Origin: Chlorops oryzae
Taxonomy: Eukaryota > Arthropoda > Insecta > Diptera > Chloropidae
Direction of reading: 5' to 3'
NCBI GenBank assembly: GCA_020466095.1
Contig: CM035806.1
Location: forward strand, 64,157,587-64,221,586
Length of the DNA stretch: 64,000 nt
In this document: positions 14,420-25,235 of the stretch, piece by piece
How positions within the stretch are numbered: position 1 is the stretch's first letter
How the letters are laid out: every line of letters begins with the position of its first letter
Notes under the pieces: model-generated
Told to the model about the DNA's origin: nothing
The model's input: the letters and a program-made list of their open reading frames with translations, nothing else
Databases searched by the model: none
Translations under genes and position numbers: made by a program

Positions 14420-16825
14420 CAGGGGTCGTTCACATATTACGTAACGCAGTTTTTGGCCATTTTAGACACCCCCCTCCCCCTTGTAACAAGAAATAACAAA
14501 TTTCGGACACCCTCCCTCCTCCCGGTAGTAACAGTCACACATGTAAAATTTTTGTTCTGCCATTATGAAATAAAATTAGAAAGAAGTCTTTTATAACAAA
14601 ATAAACATAATTTCGCAATAGTTGATAAATATAAATATATAAAAAATTTCAAATCAATCTAGTCATTTCTTCTTTTTCAACCGAAAAAACAAGTGAATTT
14701 TTCATTTCCATCTTGTGTTATGTTATGTATACGAATCTCCGAATTGAGTTGCTTTAGAAAAACCTTTGTATCGTGAAAAAGGTTTGTGCTGCAGTTCTTA
14801 GATTTGACATATCGTCGTCCCGGAGTTATTTCCTCGTATATCACAATCAACCTTTTGTTGGGAAATTGAAGTTTAAAGTTTAACATGGCATATAAAAAAA
14901 ATGGCTCGTTGGAAATCGTTGATTCTGTTTTCCTTATATAAAATGCTTTACTTTTTATTATTTCTGATCATTAATTTAAAGTTACTTCGAAAATTCTTTA
15001 AGTTATAGGGTTTTTTTCATTCCAAGAATTTTTGACAATTCATCGTATACGCCACTTTTTTGGCAACCTGTGTTGGAAAGTGGATATACGAGCAAATGAA
15101 TTAATAAAAATTTGATAATGTTTTTTTGTTTTATTTGTTTTGACACGAAAATCGACTTAACAAAAATTTTTTTTAAGAGTTTATATAGGAAATTTGTTAT
15201 TTAAGTATCCGTTTTTCATTTAAAAATAGAAAAAGGAGTCCAAATCATAATCTTGTTGTTGAAAAAATGACTTAACTCCGCATTTCCTGAGAAAAACGAC
15301 TTGCCACTGCATCAAATAGCGAAATGTTTTTTATACATTAAAGGTAGCATTCAAAAGTCATACCTGATACCTTAAAAATGTGCCTATTTAAATGATACAC
15401 ATTTCTCTTCTTATTCTTTTTCCGTGACCTAAACATTTCTAAAAAAAAAATTTCTAAAAAAAAAATTCGAATTCTTATTTTTGTTGGGGAAATTAAATTA
15501 TTATACGTTATGTAATCAACTAAGCTACAAAATAAAGAATTGATATGGGTATTGTTGTTGGTACAACGAAACTGTACCTTCCACGTTTGTTTTAAGGAGC
15601 TGAACTACCTGCATTAGCTTTGTTGTGTTGTTTTTCACTCATTTCCATTTGACTTTGAACAAGTCAGGAATCTATAATCGGTCTAGCCCGACAATAACAC
15701 AAACCAAGAAAAATAATTCAAAAGCATCTTATAGTATTCTATTAAAAGGAACAATAAGCGTGAGGACGTATTTACAGCGCTTGATCGAGCGGCGTGATCT
15801 GTAGTGCTACAAGATAACTTTAAACATTTAAAAGAAATGCAATTTGTTATATTATAATAAGCATTCCACACTATTTTCAGAATGAAAATTTTTGTAGGAG
15901 TGTTACTATGAGAATTTTTTTTTTTTTGCTTCTTTTGTTTTTTTTTTTCACACGAATAAATCTTTTTTATTTTAAAATTAACATAAAAAAATGTTTCTTA
16001 AAAAAAAACTTTTTTTGTTACGAAGATAAACACAACAACTTTTTACTGCGAAAATTTCATATATAAATCATAGTAATCCACAAAATAGGATAACGATGTT
16101 ATAACGCGTAGAAACTATCATTTTAAAGGATATACAATTATTTAGCTCAAAATATCTCGTAAACTATATGGTAAGCAACCTGGAGACTCGACAGATGGAT
16201 AATCTTGAAAAGTACGCGGGAAAACGTCTTATCTCAAATTTTTTGATTTTGTGATATACGAGGAGATAACTCCGGACGACGATATGTACACACAATTGAT
16301 TGGCCCACAATTTAATATATCAGTTTTGGAAAGGGGACTGATAACGGGTGAGCTATGTTCATTCAAAGTAAAAAAAAAAAAAAAATTAAAATATTTCATA
16401 AATTTTTCGACTTTGAGCATCATTTTACATGATTTATTTAACGATTTTGAATATCTTTTCACGTCATGTTAAAGAATGATGTTTTAAGAACATAAAGATT
16501 TAAAAATTTTAAAATATTTTAAACCATATATAAGAAAAATTTGTTTCAAAAAACAATGGTCTTAAAAAATTCTTACGCGATTTTCTCGGAATTCTGACGT
16601 GATGGAATTTTTTTTGAAATTTTTCAATTTTTCGGCACACAAAAATCTAATAGAAATGCAGCTCAAAAGGGGAAAATCAAATTTCAATTCTGCAGGCCTG
16701 TGTTATTATTCTTATTTCAGCGTGTTACGTAACAAACGCAGCGAACCGTCCCTCTCCCTTGTAACGTTTCGTAACAATTTCCTAAGCCCCCTCCTACCGC
16801 GTTACGTAATATGTGAACGATCCCT
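14420..16825. mobile_element. TIR DNA transposon, 2.4 kb, TA target, degenerate
   Basis: Ends read CAGGGGTCGTTCACATATTA on the left and, reverse complemented, AGGGATCGTTCACATATTA on the right, continuing through CGTAACGC. TA flanks at 14418-14419 and 16826-16827. The intact family-B copy near 35939 has a single TA at this point, which supports the boundaries. A second inverted block pairs 14800-14850 with about 16245-16295 (GTGATATACGAGG). Parts (14660-14790 and 16390-16715) resemble sequence at 24200-24350 and 24471-24790. Superfamily unresolved; the termini recall ISL2EU-like or mariner-like elements. Coding remnants are too broken to identify. Confidence 0.75.
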
Positions 16826-17182
16826 TAGAAATGATCAGCGTCACCAGGAGATTCGATTTAACCATGTTCGTCCGTCTGTCTGTCTGTATACAGTTTTCTT
16901 ATCGAAAGAGATGAGCTCTTTTGACGAAATTTGGTATGCGTGCACACGGGATCATGAGTAAGAACAAGTTCCAGAATGGACCCGATCGGACCATTTTCAA
17001 GGATACCTCCAGTACTAGGGTCTGCTATGAAAATCATAAAATCTGGTCTAAGACCGAAATTTTTTTAAAGATATTTTGATGAAATTTGATACTTGAACAT
17101 ATTTTAAGGTTTTAAATTGAATTTCCAAAAATCGTAAAAGTGGGCGTGGCTGAAATCCGTTTTTTGAAAATAGTCTCTTACA

Positions 17183-17523
17183 TTACGTGACCAACTTTTT
17201 TTAAACAAAAGTCGGTACAAATACCGGAATTGCATGTGAAAAATCGGTACACATAAAAGAAAGAATAAAATACCATCAAATGTGTATTTTATTTATTCGA
17301 CTAATAATTTTGTTCATTTCATTGTAATTTTCTTCAAAATTGAAGAGCAAAAAAAAAAAAAAACAGGTGCTCAATTTCGGATCTCCAAAACCTATTAATT
17401 TCGAAAACGGTACAAAATCCGGTACACATTGCCAAAATCGTCAAATGTCGGTGTACCGAAGCTTCGTATCTTGCCTCAAAATTCGGTACAATACCGGAAA
17501 AATCGGTACAGTTGGTCACGTAA
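17183..17523. mobile_element. hAT-type MITE, 341 bp, with 8-bp TSD
   Basis: TIRs TTACGTGACCAACT and AGTTGGTCACGTAA, flanked by perfect CTCTTACA duplications at 17175-17182 and 17524-17531. Interior repeats of CGGTACAAATACCGG and relatives. It sits inside a family-B Helentron-like copy. Its terminal sequence resembles that of the element at 25236-26702 (TAACGTGACCA), so the two are probably the same family. Confidence 0.88.
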
Positions 17524-17815
17524 CTCTTACACCTGAAATTCATATGGAACTTGAACTAAAGTTGGCATGCATTCTTCCTCTATAGCCATAAACATTTTCT
17601 TGATCTATTATTAAGGCCACCTCCAGTACTGGGGTCTGTCTCTAAAGTCGCAAAAATTCGTCATATGTCTTGAAAATCTCCACAAAACTTTGTCTTAATA
17701 ATCGTAACTTTGGGGAATGTTTTAAAAAATATTAAAACATATTTACCTAACTCGTTATAGGTATGTGTCGGGTATTGTATGTATTGTCAGGTTGGTCTGG
17801 CTATAACAACCTTAA

Positions 17816-18540
17816 TTGTTTCGATATAGCGGTTTGATGCGTTATAAAAATGTTTGCCAAACTCAGAAGAAAGCATTACAAACCTTAAAAAAAACCAGAG
17901 GCCTTACTCTATAGTTTGACTCGGAAAGCTATCCTACTCGAAAACTAAATCCGAGTTGAGCGAATTATAATAATACCGTATAACAAACATCCGACACTCC
18001 AACAAGAGAGTAAGAAACGTTCGAAACCGAGCAAATCTTTGTTCGATGCGAACTACAGAGTAAGGGCATAAAAATATGAACTGCAGCATGGAAGGAAATA
18101 TCTCAAGCATTTCAAAATATCGAATTCTCATGAAATTAATATCATTTCCATCTTCAATGAAAGTGTAAAATAAATTCAGAAGAATAAGGTTCACATATTC
18201 CCCTCGCCCCAATCATCGAAATAAAAATGAAAAAGAACTCTGGTTGGCCACCCCAAAATGTTGAATATGCCACTCCAATTACATTTAATTTTTGAAAATG
18301 TTTGTCGTTTTGTATTACAAAAACTATACTAACGAAGAAATTTGATACTTTCGGGTTTTATCTGCAATTTCCCCAATATATTCTTGTGAATTGGCATCAT
18401 CACTCTGCACCCTACTTGGCTCGTCGTTTACACCTGACCTCATACCTTAGATGGGATGGAGGAGCTCAGCTTCTATTGTTTTTGTTTTATCTTCTCCCCC
18501 TGCACAGCCATTATATTTAGACACGTCTTAGTTATTCGGG
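17816..18540. other. Intergenic DNA, no exon recognised
   Basis: A 92-codon minus-strand frame at 17934-18212 and a 72-codon plus-strand frame at 18302-18520 are open but match nothing I know. If the ATG at 18578 starts a real minus-strand gene, its next exon should lie here or further left. I could not pick one out. Confidence 0.4.
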
Positions 18541-18545
18541 CTTAC

Positions 18546-18578
18546 CTCGGATGGTGACATTGGTGACGATGTTGACAT
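18546..18578 (-). CDS. Possible first coding exon of an unidentified gene
   Basis: On the minus strand, CAAAATG at 18578 opens an 11-codon frame (MSTSSPMSPSE) that ends exactly at a strong 5' splice site, GAG|GTAAGC, phase 0. The context CAAAATG is good for Diptera. A short Ser/Pro-rich exon before a consensus donor is common at gene starts. I cannot identify the next exon, and an 11-codon match can arise by chance. It lies about 400 bp downstream of the oxidase stop, on the same strand. Treat as a candidate only. Confidence 0.3.
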
Positions 18579-18923
18579 TTTGCACTGCTTTTCTGCTTTT
18601 GATTGCGATTTCTATTGAACTTTACAGATTTTTAAAACTAAAATTTCTTAAAAGTAAATAAAAATAGGTTATCAAATGAAAACTTGTCAAATTGCACTTA
18701 AAGTTTTCGGAAATTTTGCTTTGTACTTTTTTTTTCGCTTTAAATGTCAAAAGCAGCTGTTTGTCAAACACTCTTATTTCGTTTCATTTGCTTTCTTTTA
18801 TTCACTCTTATCGAATTGGGGATGCAAGTTCGCTCGATTAACAACCAGCGTTGGTTTAAAACGATAGTCGTTTAGCAGGCGTCTTGCCATGACACGCCCA
18901 CTTCATATCAGAATCGAATATGG

Positions 18924-18929
18924 TTTATT
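18924..18929 (-). terminator. Polyadenylation signal of the oxidase gene
   Basis: AATAAA on the minus strand, about 60 nt downstream of the oxidase stop codon, followed by T-rich sequence. Spacing suits a short 3' UTR. Confidence 0.6.
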
Positions 18930-18985
18930 TTTTAACAAATAATATATTTAGTTTTTATGAAAAAACTTGAAGCCATCGGATTCAT

Positions 18986-20767
18986 TTAAAGCTTACTATT
19001 TCCACTTAAAATTTCGCGAACTAATTTTACGGCATACTTAGCAGTGCCAGGAGCAACGGTTATTCCATAGCCGCCATGTCCATAGTTATGTACCAATTTC
19101 AATTTACTGCCATCCTCTCGCTGATATATCTCCTTTTCGACTCGTACTTCCGCTCGATGCGGACGCAAGCCAACCAATTCACATACAACTTCAGCTTTTT
19201 TCAGACTCGGCAGCATATTATAGCATCGCTCCTTAATGGCCATACTGTCGTATTTACAAACATTCAAATCATGGCTTTCGTATTGACGGCAGCCTCCCAA
19301 AGTAACTGTCTCAAAGCCTGGGATAATATACGTATCGTAATCACCATAGAATGCAGTCTTGATCCAAGGTGCACGAACCTTAAGGACCTGGCCGCGAATC
19401 GGTACAAGTTTAAGATCTTTGCATAGCTCTCTGGCACCCAGGCCAGTGCAATTCACAATAACATCGTAGTGGTTAGGAAGATCGGAAAATGATCGTACAT
19501 GCCGCCATGTTATTTTTCCACCAGCTTCGAAATGTCTTAAGAGCGAAAAAATAATCGTAACATAAATTTTATATAAATATTTTATATATATATGTATATA
19601 TATATATATATAATATATGTATATATGTATATATATGCTTGTTGCTTACTTTTGTGCTGCAAACTTTAAATATAGGCGTGGCTCAATTAGGCAACTTGTA
19701 AAGAACGAGCCATATTTCCAGCCACCGTGACATAAGCGAAGTTCCTCTTCTGTAGCTTGGCGATAAACGGGAAGCAGTTTTTCAAGAAAGTGATTCTATA
19801 ATTAATTTAATACTTATTAACTATGTAACGTTATATAAACAAGTAAGAAAGCTAAAGTTTGTCAAGCCCGACTTTCATATACCCAGCGTCCCGGCAACAT
19901 TGACGCACTATGTTTTGCCTTTCCGTACGGAATTTTTAAAAAAATCTGCTTTTTTGGGCGTGGCAGTACACCTACACCTTTCATTCGTCTTGGTCAGTCA
20001 ATCTTTCGAATTTAAAGCTTCTACGCCTTTCACTTCGGAAGTTAGAAAAAATGTCCTTTTGTGGGCGTGGCAATGGGCGGATGTCGTCCATTTTCACATG
20101 GGATCATACTCGGGGCCCGATATACTTGTGTGCCGAATTTTTAAGTGATTGGTGCATCTGTTTGGAAGGAGATCCGACCACAGACGGATGGACAGAAAGA
20201 CGGACATGTCTAAATCGATTCAGTTTGCGATCCTGATTAAGAATATATATGTATATTTGTCTATATCTCCAGAGCTAAGTTCTAGCTGTTACAAGATTCG
20301 CATAAAACAAATACTCTACTTACGCTGGGTATAAAAATTGTGTAAATCTTGTCAATTGCAATGTCATTACAGGCGCCAATCTTACCCTCACAATATCTGG
20401 TGACGTGCTTGAAAATATATAGCCAGATAACTGACAAACTCCTGCAAGTGAAGCTTCTTTCGTTCGCCGGATATCGTCCCAGTAATTGAAGGCATCTCTA
20501 ATCCATTGTCTAAAAATTGATATTACTATTTTCAATAAAATTTCAATGAAGTTATGTGATATGAAATTTTTTTTCTTACAGCGTTACTTCTTGAGTTGGG
20601 CCCGAAAAATTGGTGCTGGGGCGAAAATAGCCAGCAGCAACATAACTCGTTGTTTCCTCATTGAACCGATCGGCGAATATGGAGATCTCAGCATTCGGAA
20701 ACTGTTCGTGTAATTCTAAAGCGGTCGTTAAACCCACTATGCCACAGCCCAAGATACCGAAATGCAT
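18986..20767 (-). CDS. D-amino-acid / D-aspartate oxidase, peroxisomal, 4 exons
   Basis: FAD enzyme that deaminates D-amino acids, releasing a keto acid, ammonia and hydrogen peroxide. Exons on the minus strand: 20767-20580, 20509-20386, 19795-19650 and 19535-18986. All junctions are GT-AG and in frame, giving 335 aa, the usual family length. Residues 4-12 hold the Rossmann motif GILGCGIVG. RPHRAEVR lies near residue 260-267. The C-terminal stretch LVHNYGHGGYG, followed by G-x-A, fits the DAAO family signature. The last residues, SKL, are a type 1 peroxisomal signal. The HGGYG form is more DAAO-like than DDO-like, so substrate preference is undecided. The start is the ATG at 20767; the longer upstream frame has only a TTG. 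Intron 2 carries a Helentron-like repeat and intron 3 a TA microsatellite. Confidence 0.93.
19584..19636. repeat. TA/TATG microsatellite in oxidase intron 3
   Basis: Runs of TATATA with interspersed TATGTA inside the intron between 19535 and 19650. Confidence 0.85.
19839..20336 (+). mobile_element. DINE-1/Helentron-like repeat, family A, in oxidase intron 2
   Basis: Begins ACAAGTAAGAAAGC, with CAAGCCCGACTTTCATATAC, and ends TACGCTGGGTATAAAAA. The core has CAGACGGATGGACAG and GACGGACATGTC. It lies in the antisense direction within the intron (20385-19796), so it does not disturb the splice sites. Relatives at 1111-1552, 39043-39716 and 63109-63570. Confidence 0.78.
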
Positions 20768-21077
20768 TTCAGATTCTACGCAGATAGACCCGCAGCAGTA
20801 CTCACACAAAGCGACTTCTTTACTCAAGAGCCGACGAAATTAAATTGAACATTGTGATGTTGAAATCGCTCTATTATATCTTTATTGATAACATCTTAAG
20901 TGCGCTTTTACGCTTGTTAAAACACGATTATTGCGTATTTATTACATTTCTGTGTGATATTGTTGAAATTTAGGGCTGCTACATTAACATTAGTCTTCTT
21001 TCTATGGTGAAATAATATTAAAATTCTTAAAATTGGGCCTTGAACCTCTTCGGAAATAATAATTAACAAATACAATT
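20768..21077. promoter_or_regulatory. Upstream region of the oxidase gene
   Basis: Non-coding DNA 5' of the oxidase ATG. No TATCGATA palindrome and no clear TATA box at a fixed distance. The transcription start is not visible from sequence. Confidence 0.35.
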
Positions 21078-21150
21078 AAGTGTTCTATAGACAGGCGAGC
21101 CTGAAAATACAATGCCCGACGCAGATAAACGGTTAGCATTATACATATCG

Positions 21151-21401
21151 CACCCTTAATGGAATACTGACCTAATCGTACTTACGTCAAAGTTGAGTTA
21201 GGCAAAGATACAGATTTATAATAGCGCCATCTATCGTCTAACTTTTGAAATGATTTGATGAAAAACAAGCAATCATGTCTCATTAATAAGTACTTCTGAT
21301 TTTATTCGTCAATACGTGGACTATGTCTTAATTGCAAGTTAGTTTTTTGTGATTTCCCAAAAACCGACTCATTTGAGTTAAGCCAGTATTCCATTAATGG
21401 T
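21151..21401. mobile_element. Short TIR element, possibly TTAA-targeted
   Basis: Inverted ends TTAATGGAATACTGACC on the left and, reverse complemented, TTAATGGAATACTGGC on the right. The outer TTAA could be part of the TIR or a piggyBac-type duplication. Interrupts a family-B repeat. Confidence 0.6.
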
Positions 21402-21589
21402 GGAATGTGTTTGAATAGTTTTGGCAACATGAACCAAGACTATTCATATGGATAAATAATTCTGGAGATGTTCAAGACCATAATAGAGGCTCATATGCGA
21501 ACTTCTATTGATTTTCTTAATGAAACCCGCCCTTTTGCCATGCCCATTAAAAATTTTTTTTTGCAAATTTAGCCGCAGACTTAAATATA

Positions 21590-21779
21590 CAGCCCGATTC
21601 TGAATATTCCCGCTGAATTTACTTTTCTCGAGAGTAAACTTCTTCTTTTTCAAATATTTGTGGGAATAAATTTGATGGGGAATGGGTATTTGACTCATAC
21701 CCATAATTTTAATTTCCCTATCTTTTTAAAAAGGGAGAATTTTAGTCTCAAGAAAAGTAAATTCCCCGGGAATATTCAG
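21590..21779. mobile_element. Palindromic MITE family C, copy 2
   Basis: Left end CAGCCCGATTCTGAATATTC; right end CCCCGGGAATATTCAG, lacking the last ten bases of the arm. A GGGTATTTGACTCATACCC hairpin sits in the centre, as in copy 1 at 6283. Nested in a family-B repeat. Confidence 0.8.
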
Positions 21780-22326
21780 GTTGTTGGACTCAAATTTTAA
21801 GATTTTATTGAAATACATACATCGAAAAAATCAGGCTTTAGAGGAGTTATCCCAAAAAATGGTCTGATCGACTTCATTTTCGAGCTTGTTCTCATTAATG
21901 TCTTCGCCAATGCGCATACCTAGTTTGGTCAAGATACATATATGTATCTCAACGCCTTCGATAAGAAAACCGTATACAAACAGACAAACCCACAAACGCA
22001 ATATACCCGTAGTGTCTCGAGACAATTATCGAAAGATTGACAACGACCGTCTGTAGGGTGAAAAAGTTCACGCTATCAATACGTTAAGTACGTTTATCAA
22101 TTGTCACAGTTGATCAATATTCAATTGATATTGAGTGAGAAAAGGTGCACCCGAAGTGTGGATTCGGTTCCGATTTTTACAATTTTTCGTTTTTTTGCTA
22201 TAAAAAAGAAATAATCAGATATTATAGTCAATCGAGAAATCACTGCAACGATCTATTAGCAACGTTATCGAACACCAATGCGCTGTCGTGAAGATGTCCC
22301 CGTTTAAACAGGGAGACAAAACGCGA

Positions 22327-22414
22327 GACACTGAAAGGAAACACATGAGAAAGACGGAGATGGAATGCCTTTCGTCTCTGTCACTCTGATGTGTTTCCTT
22401 CCAGTGTCTCTCTT
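22327..22414. repeat. Imperfect hairpin about 240 bp upstream of the orphan exon
   Basis: GAGACACTGAAAGGAAACAC pairs with GTGTTTCCTTCCAGTGTCTC across a loop of about 40 bases. It could be a small MITE core or a transcribed hairpin. The sequence alone does not decide. Confidence 0.55.
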
Positions 22415-22649
22415 AATCTAAACACCGACGATTTCTCGCTGATTTGACAAGTTGAACGCCAATAATAATCGATTTTTGTCGCAAATAAATCTATCGGAAG
22501 AAAGGACAATCGACAAAGAGAGGACACAAAATATGTATCTGAGCTGCTTTTAATTAAAACGCGAACCGAAAGCAAAAACAAATTAAATCGGGTTTGAGAA
22601 AATATTTGAGAAAAGGAGGACGCCGCTTTTGTGACGAAAGCAATCAAAT

Positions 22650-22725
22650 ATGCTTCTTGACGAGAAAGTCGAAAAACTCACAAAAGAAACCATAGCACTG
22701 CGAAAAGAAATGGTTATTATGAAAA
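22650..22725 (+). pseudogene. Orphan first exon of the DUF4806-like family
   Basis: ATG followed by 25 codons (MLLDEKVEKLTKETIALRKE, then MVIMK) and one extra base before GTAAGT. It is 76 nt, phase 1, exactly as in the first exons at 29174-29249 and 38053-37978. The coiled-coil heptads (V-x2-L, L-x-K-E) and the closing MVIMK match both paralogs. I find no family exon 2, 3 or 4 before the next family gene; a large inverted-repeat element follows. It is either a relic of a lost gene copy or an alternative first exon that splices to the acceptor at 30459, which has a compatible phase. ATCGAT at 22469-22474 lies about 180 bp upstream. Confidence 0.6.
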
Positions 22726-23204
22726 GTAAGTGGATTACGTTCTTTATTTTATTAATTTCTTCTCAATTGAAATTTAGATTTAGTGTTTACTCAAGGCCAC
22801 CACCGCAATACTTTAGAAACAAACTGTACCGAACCGAATTTGTTAAAACGTCAAGTTTAGTTAACAAAAAAAATTATCATATTAACCCCTGCATGCCGAA
22901 CTGGAGTTGTTTTGATTTGGCATGTGCATGTGATGGAATTAGAACATTTATCCAAAAAAATAAGATTAGTAAAAAAAAAAACAAAGAAATAGAAATTAGA
23001 ATAAAATTAGAAATTAATAAAGAACAAATTATTTTTGATTTCAACTTGGAAGAAATTTATTTTCTGGATTATTATTTATGGATTATTATCGCAAATTCGA
23101 TAATTTCTCCTTTATTCGGGGTTGTTATAAAAACTAAGACAGAATTCAATTTTGTCAAAATTGAAATCTACATTGATTTTGATAGTCCTATAAAAAATAT
23201 AATT

Positions 23205-24440
23205 TTTTCGAGTTTGGATGAAAATAACTCAACCATAAACAGCATCTTTTTCAATGTCGATATCTTAAATGGCAGCCCAATTAATTATGTGCAGAACACA
23301 TCAAATGTCAGAACTGTAGCACAAACCTTTTTCACGATATAGAAGTTTTTCTAAAACAACTCAATTCGGATTTTCGTATACATAACAAAACATAACTTTG
23401 AATTGAAAAATCCACTTGTTTTTCGTTTCGAAAAGCAATTATGACTACATTGATTTGAAATATTGGGTCAGGCAAAAATAAAGTTCGGATTAAAATTCGC
23501 GTAATTCCATAGTTCACCATGTTTACTGCCGCGCCCTTAGTTTTTGGTCATTATGTAGACCGTTTACTTTGAAAGTGAAGGTATTGAGAATGTGTCAGTT
23601 TAAAACGAATCCAAAAAGTAAATTAACCAACGGCCTTCAATTAATTTTCCCTCAAAGTCGCTCAGAACCGGCATTCGAAAAGGGTGAAATTTCTCGAACA
23701 TATAAGATGTTGAAATACGAATTATAGCCTCGTTTTTCGATGTGCCCAGAAGGAATTTGAGGTTGGAATATACTCCACGAACACTGATTCCTTTGATTAC
23801 CTCCGATAAATAAAAATAAGCATATAAAAAATTTTAATTCCAAGCAAGACCATATTTTTTACAATTAAATGGTTTACCATTTTTATTATTTGTTTACACA
23901 TAAAGAATCATTTTGCTTTAGTTAATCTCAAACAAAAATCATTCATTTAATGTAAATAAAAATTTTTAACCCCATTGTGTGGTGCTAAGCACGGCTCAAT
24001 TTAATCAGGTTTTTAAATCTACTGAAATGCAAACCTCTTAATATCTGGAATTAGAAAAATAGAGTTACACCACTTTCAAAGTAAACGGTCCACATAATGA
24101 CCAAAAACTAAGGGCGCGGCAGTAAACTTCGTGAACTATGGCATTACGCGAATATTAATCCGAATTTAATTTTTTCCTGACTCAATATTTCAAATCAATC
24201 TAGTCATAATTGCTTTTAGAAACGAAAAAACAAGTGGATTTTTCAATTCAAAGTTATGTTTTGTTATGTATACGAAAATCCGAATTGAGTTGTTTTAGAA
24301 AAACTTCTATATCGTGAAAAAGGTATGTGTTACAGTTCTGACATTTGATGTGTTTTGCACATAATTAATTGGGCTGCCATTTAAGATATCGACATTGAAA
24401 AAGATGCTGTTTATGGTTGTGTTATTTTCATTTAAACTCA
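23205..24440. mobile_element. Large inverted-repeat element with about 370-bp arms
   Basis: Arms at about 23205-23579 and 24070-24440 are inverted copies sharing CATAATTAATTGGG, CAATTCGGATTTTCGTATAC and GGGCGCGGCAGTAAAC-type blocks, around a spacer of about 490 bp. Translated arms share a residue run (NSIFFNVDILNG) on opposite strands, which is duplication and not two genes. Arm sequence resembles 14660-14790 inside the 14420-16825 transposon, so the two elements are related. Confidence 0.72.
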
Positions 24441-24470
24441 AAAAACAATAAAATTTTATATATTTTTTTT

Positions 24471-24790
24471 TCAAATTTTTTGACTTTGAGCACCATTTTA
24501 CACGATTCATTTAAAGTTTTTCAATTTTATTTTGATATAATATTAAAGAATGATGTTTGACAAATACAAAAGTTTTTAAAATTTAAAAAAGCTCTAACCA
24601 CATTTGAGAAAAATTAGTTCAAATGAAGCAATGGTGCTAAAAATTTCAAACGCGATTTTCTCGAAATCCTTACGTGATGGAATTTTTTTGATAATTTGCA
24701 ACTATTCAGCAGACCAAAATCTACTAGAGTCACTTCTCAAACTCAAAAGGAGCCGAAAAAAATTCAATTTTGCAGACCCGTGTTATTAGT
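24471..24790. mobile_element. Fragment shared with the 14420-16825 transposon
   Basis: GACTTTGAGCACCATTTTAC, AAAGAATGATGTTT, ACGCGATTTTCTCG and TGCAGACCCGTGTTATT match, in order, the segment 16405-16700. It follows the inverted-repeat element directly and may be its outer part. Confidence 0.65.
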
Positions 24791-25227
24791 AAAATTTAAA
24801 TAGCGAACTGAATGGCCAAATTTCTTGAAAGTATAATTTTATACAATACTGGGTTGAAAAAATCTTTAAAGCATTTCGCTTCAGCTTCAAGCGAAATTGG
24901 AAAATTTCCCTGCAAAAAATTTGCGCAATCGAATTTCAGCCGCGACAAAACACTAAATTTGTGCAATAATTTGAAATCTGGCAGCTATAGGGTACTTGGT
25001 TTGTTTTTTGACAAGCAAGCCAATAAAATCGGTTTATGCAACACCAAAATCCGATTCCGTAACAACTAAGCGCATTTTTTAATGATTTCAATTTCAATAC
25101 CGATTGCTATAATGAATTGGAATGCTTATATCTGGGGCACATATAATACGTCTTACGTCACCGTCGCCGTGTTTGACTGACAGGTAAGTTGAACCCTGCG
25201 ATTTGGCGCTTGTAGGGCCACATATCA
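24791..25227. other. Intergenic DNA, no gene recognised
   Basis: Short open frames only. GTTTGACTGACAGGTAAGTTGA near 25171-25192 and TTTGACTGCTATCAGCTGGG near 26783 resemble parts of the MITE at 59508-59937, so an older, split copy of that family may surround the hAT element at 25236-26702. Confidence 0.4.
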
Positions 25228-25235
25228 GCTTTGCC

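Larger units (their letters stand above)
14342..17815 (-). mobile_element. DINE-1/Helentron-like repeat, family B, split by two later insertions
   Basis: Outer parts match family B in reverse: CCTGACACACTCTGTG at the left edge, GATCAGCGTCACCAGG after 16828, CCAGTACTAGGGTCTG near 17010, and TGTGTCGGGTATTG with TTGTCAGG near 17765-17795. Two unrelated TIR elements, 14420-16825 and 17183-17523, interrupt it. Removing them restores the family-B order seen at 35822-36345, which gives relative insertion ages. Confidence 0.75.
21078..22013 (+). mobile_element. DINE-1/Helentron-like repeat, family B, degenerate, with two nested elements
   Basis: Left part GTTCTATAGACAGGCGAGCCTG and GCCCGACGCAGATAAACGG; right part AACCGTATACAAACAGACAAAC and AACGCAATATACCCG, in family-B order. 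Two inverted-repeat elements (21151-21401 and 21590-21779) interrupt it. More diverged than the copy at 9449, so probably older. Confidence 0.65.

Noticed and set aside
16599..16961. 120-codon plus-strand frame
   Set aside because: Crosses the right end of the 14420-16825 transposon into the Helentron-like repeat, so it is a chance fusion of two repeats.
20768..20827. Upstream extension of the oxidase frame by 20 codons
   Set aside because: The upstream start is TTG, not ATG. The ATG at 20767 gives the standard N-terminus directly before the FAD motif.
22650..23342. 230-codon plus-strand frame taken as a single-exon gene
   Set aside because: Only the first 76 nt match a gene family and they end at a strong donor. 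The rest runs through intron-like AT-rich DNA into an inverted-repeat element.
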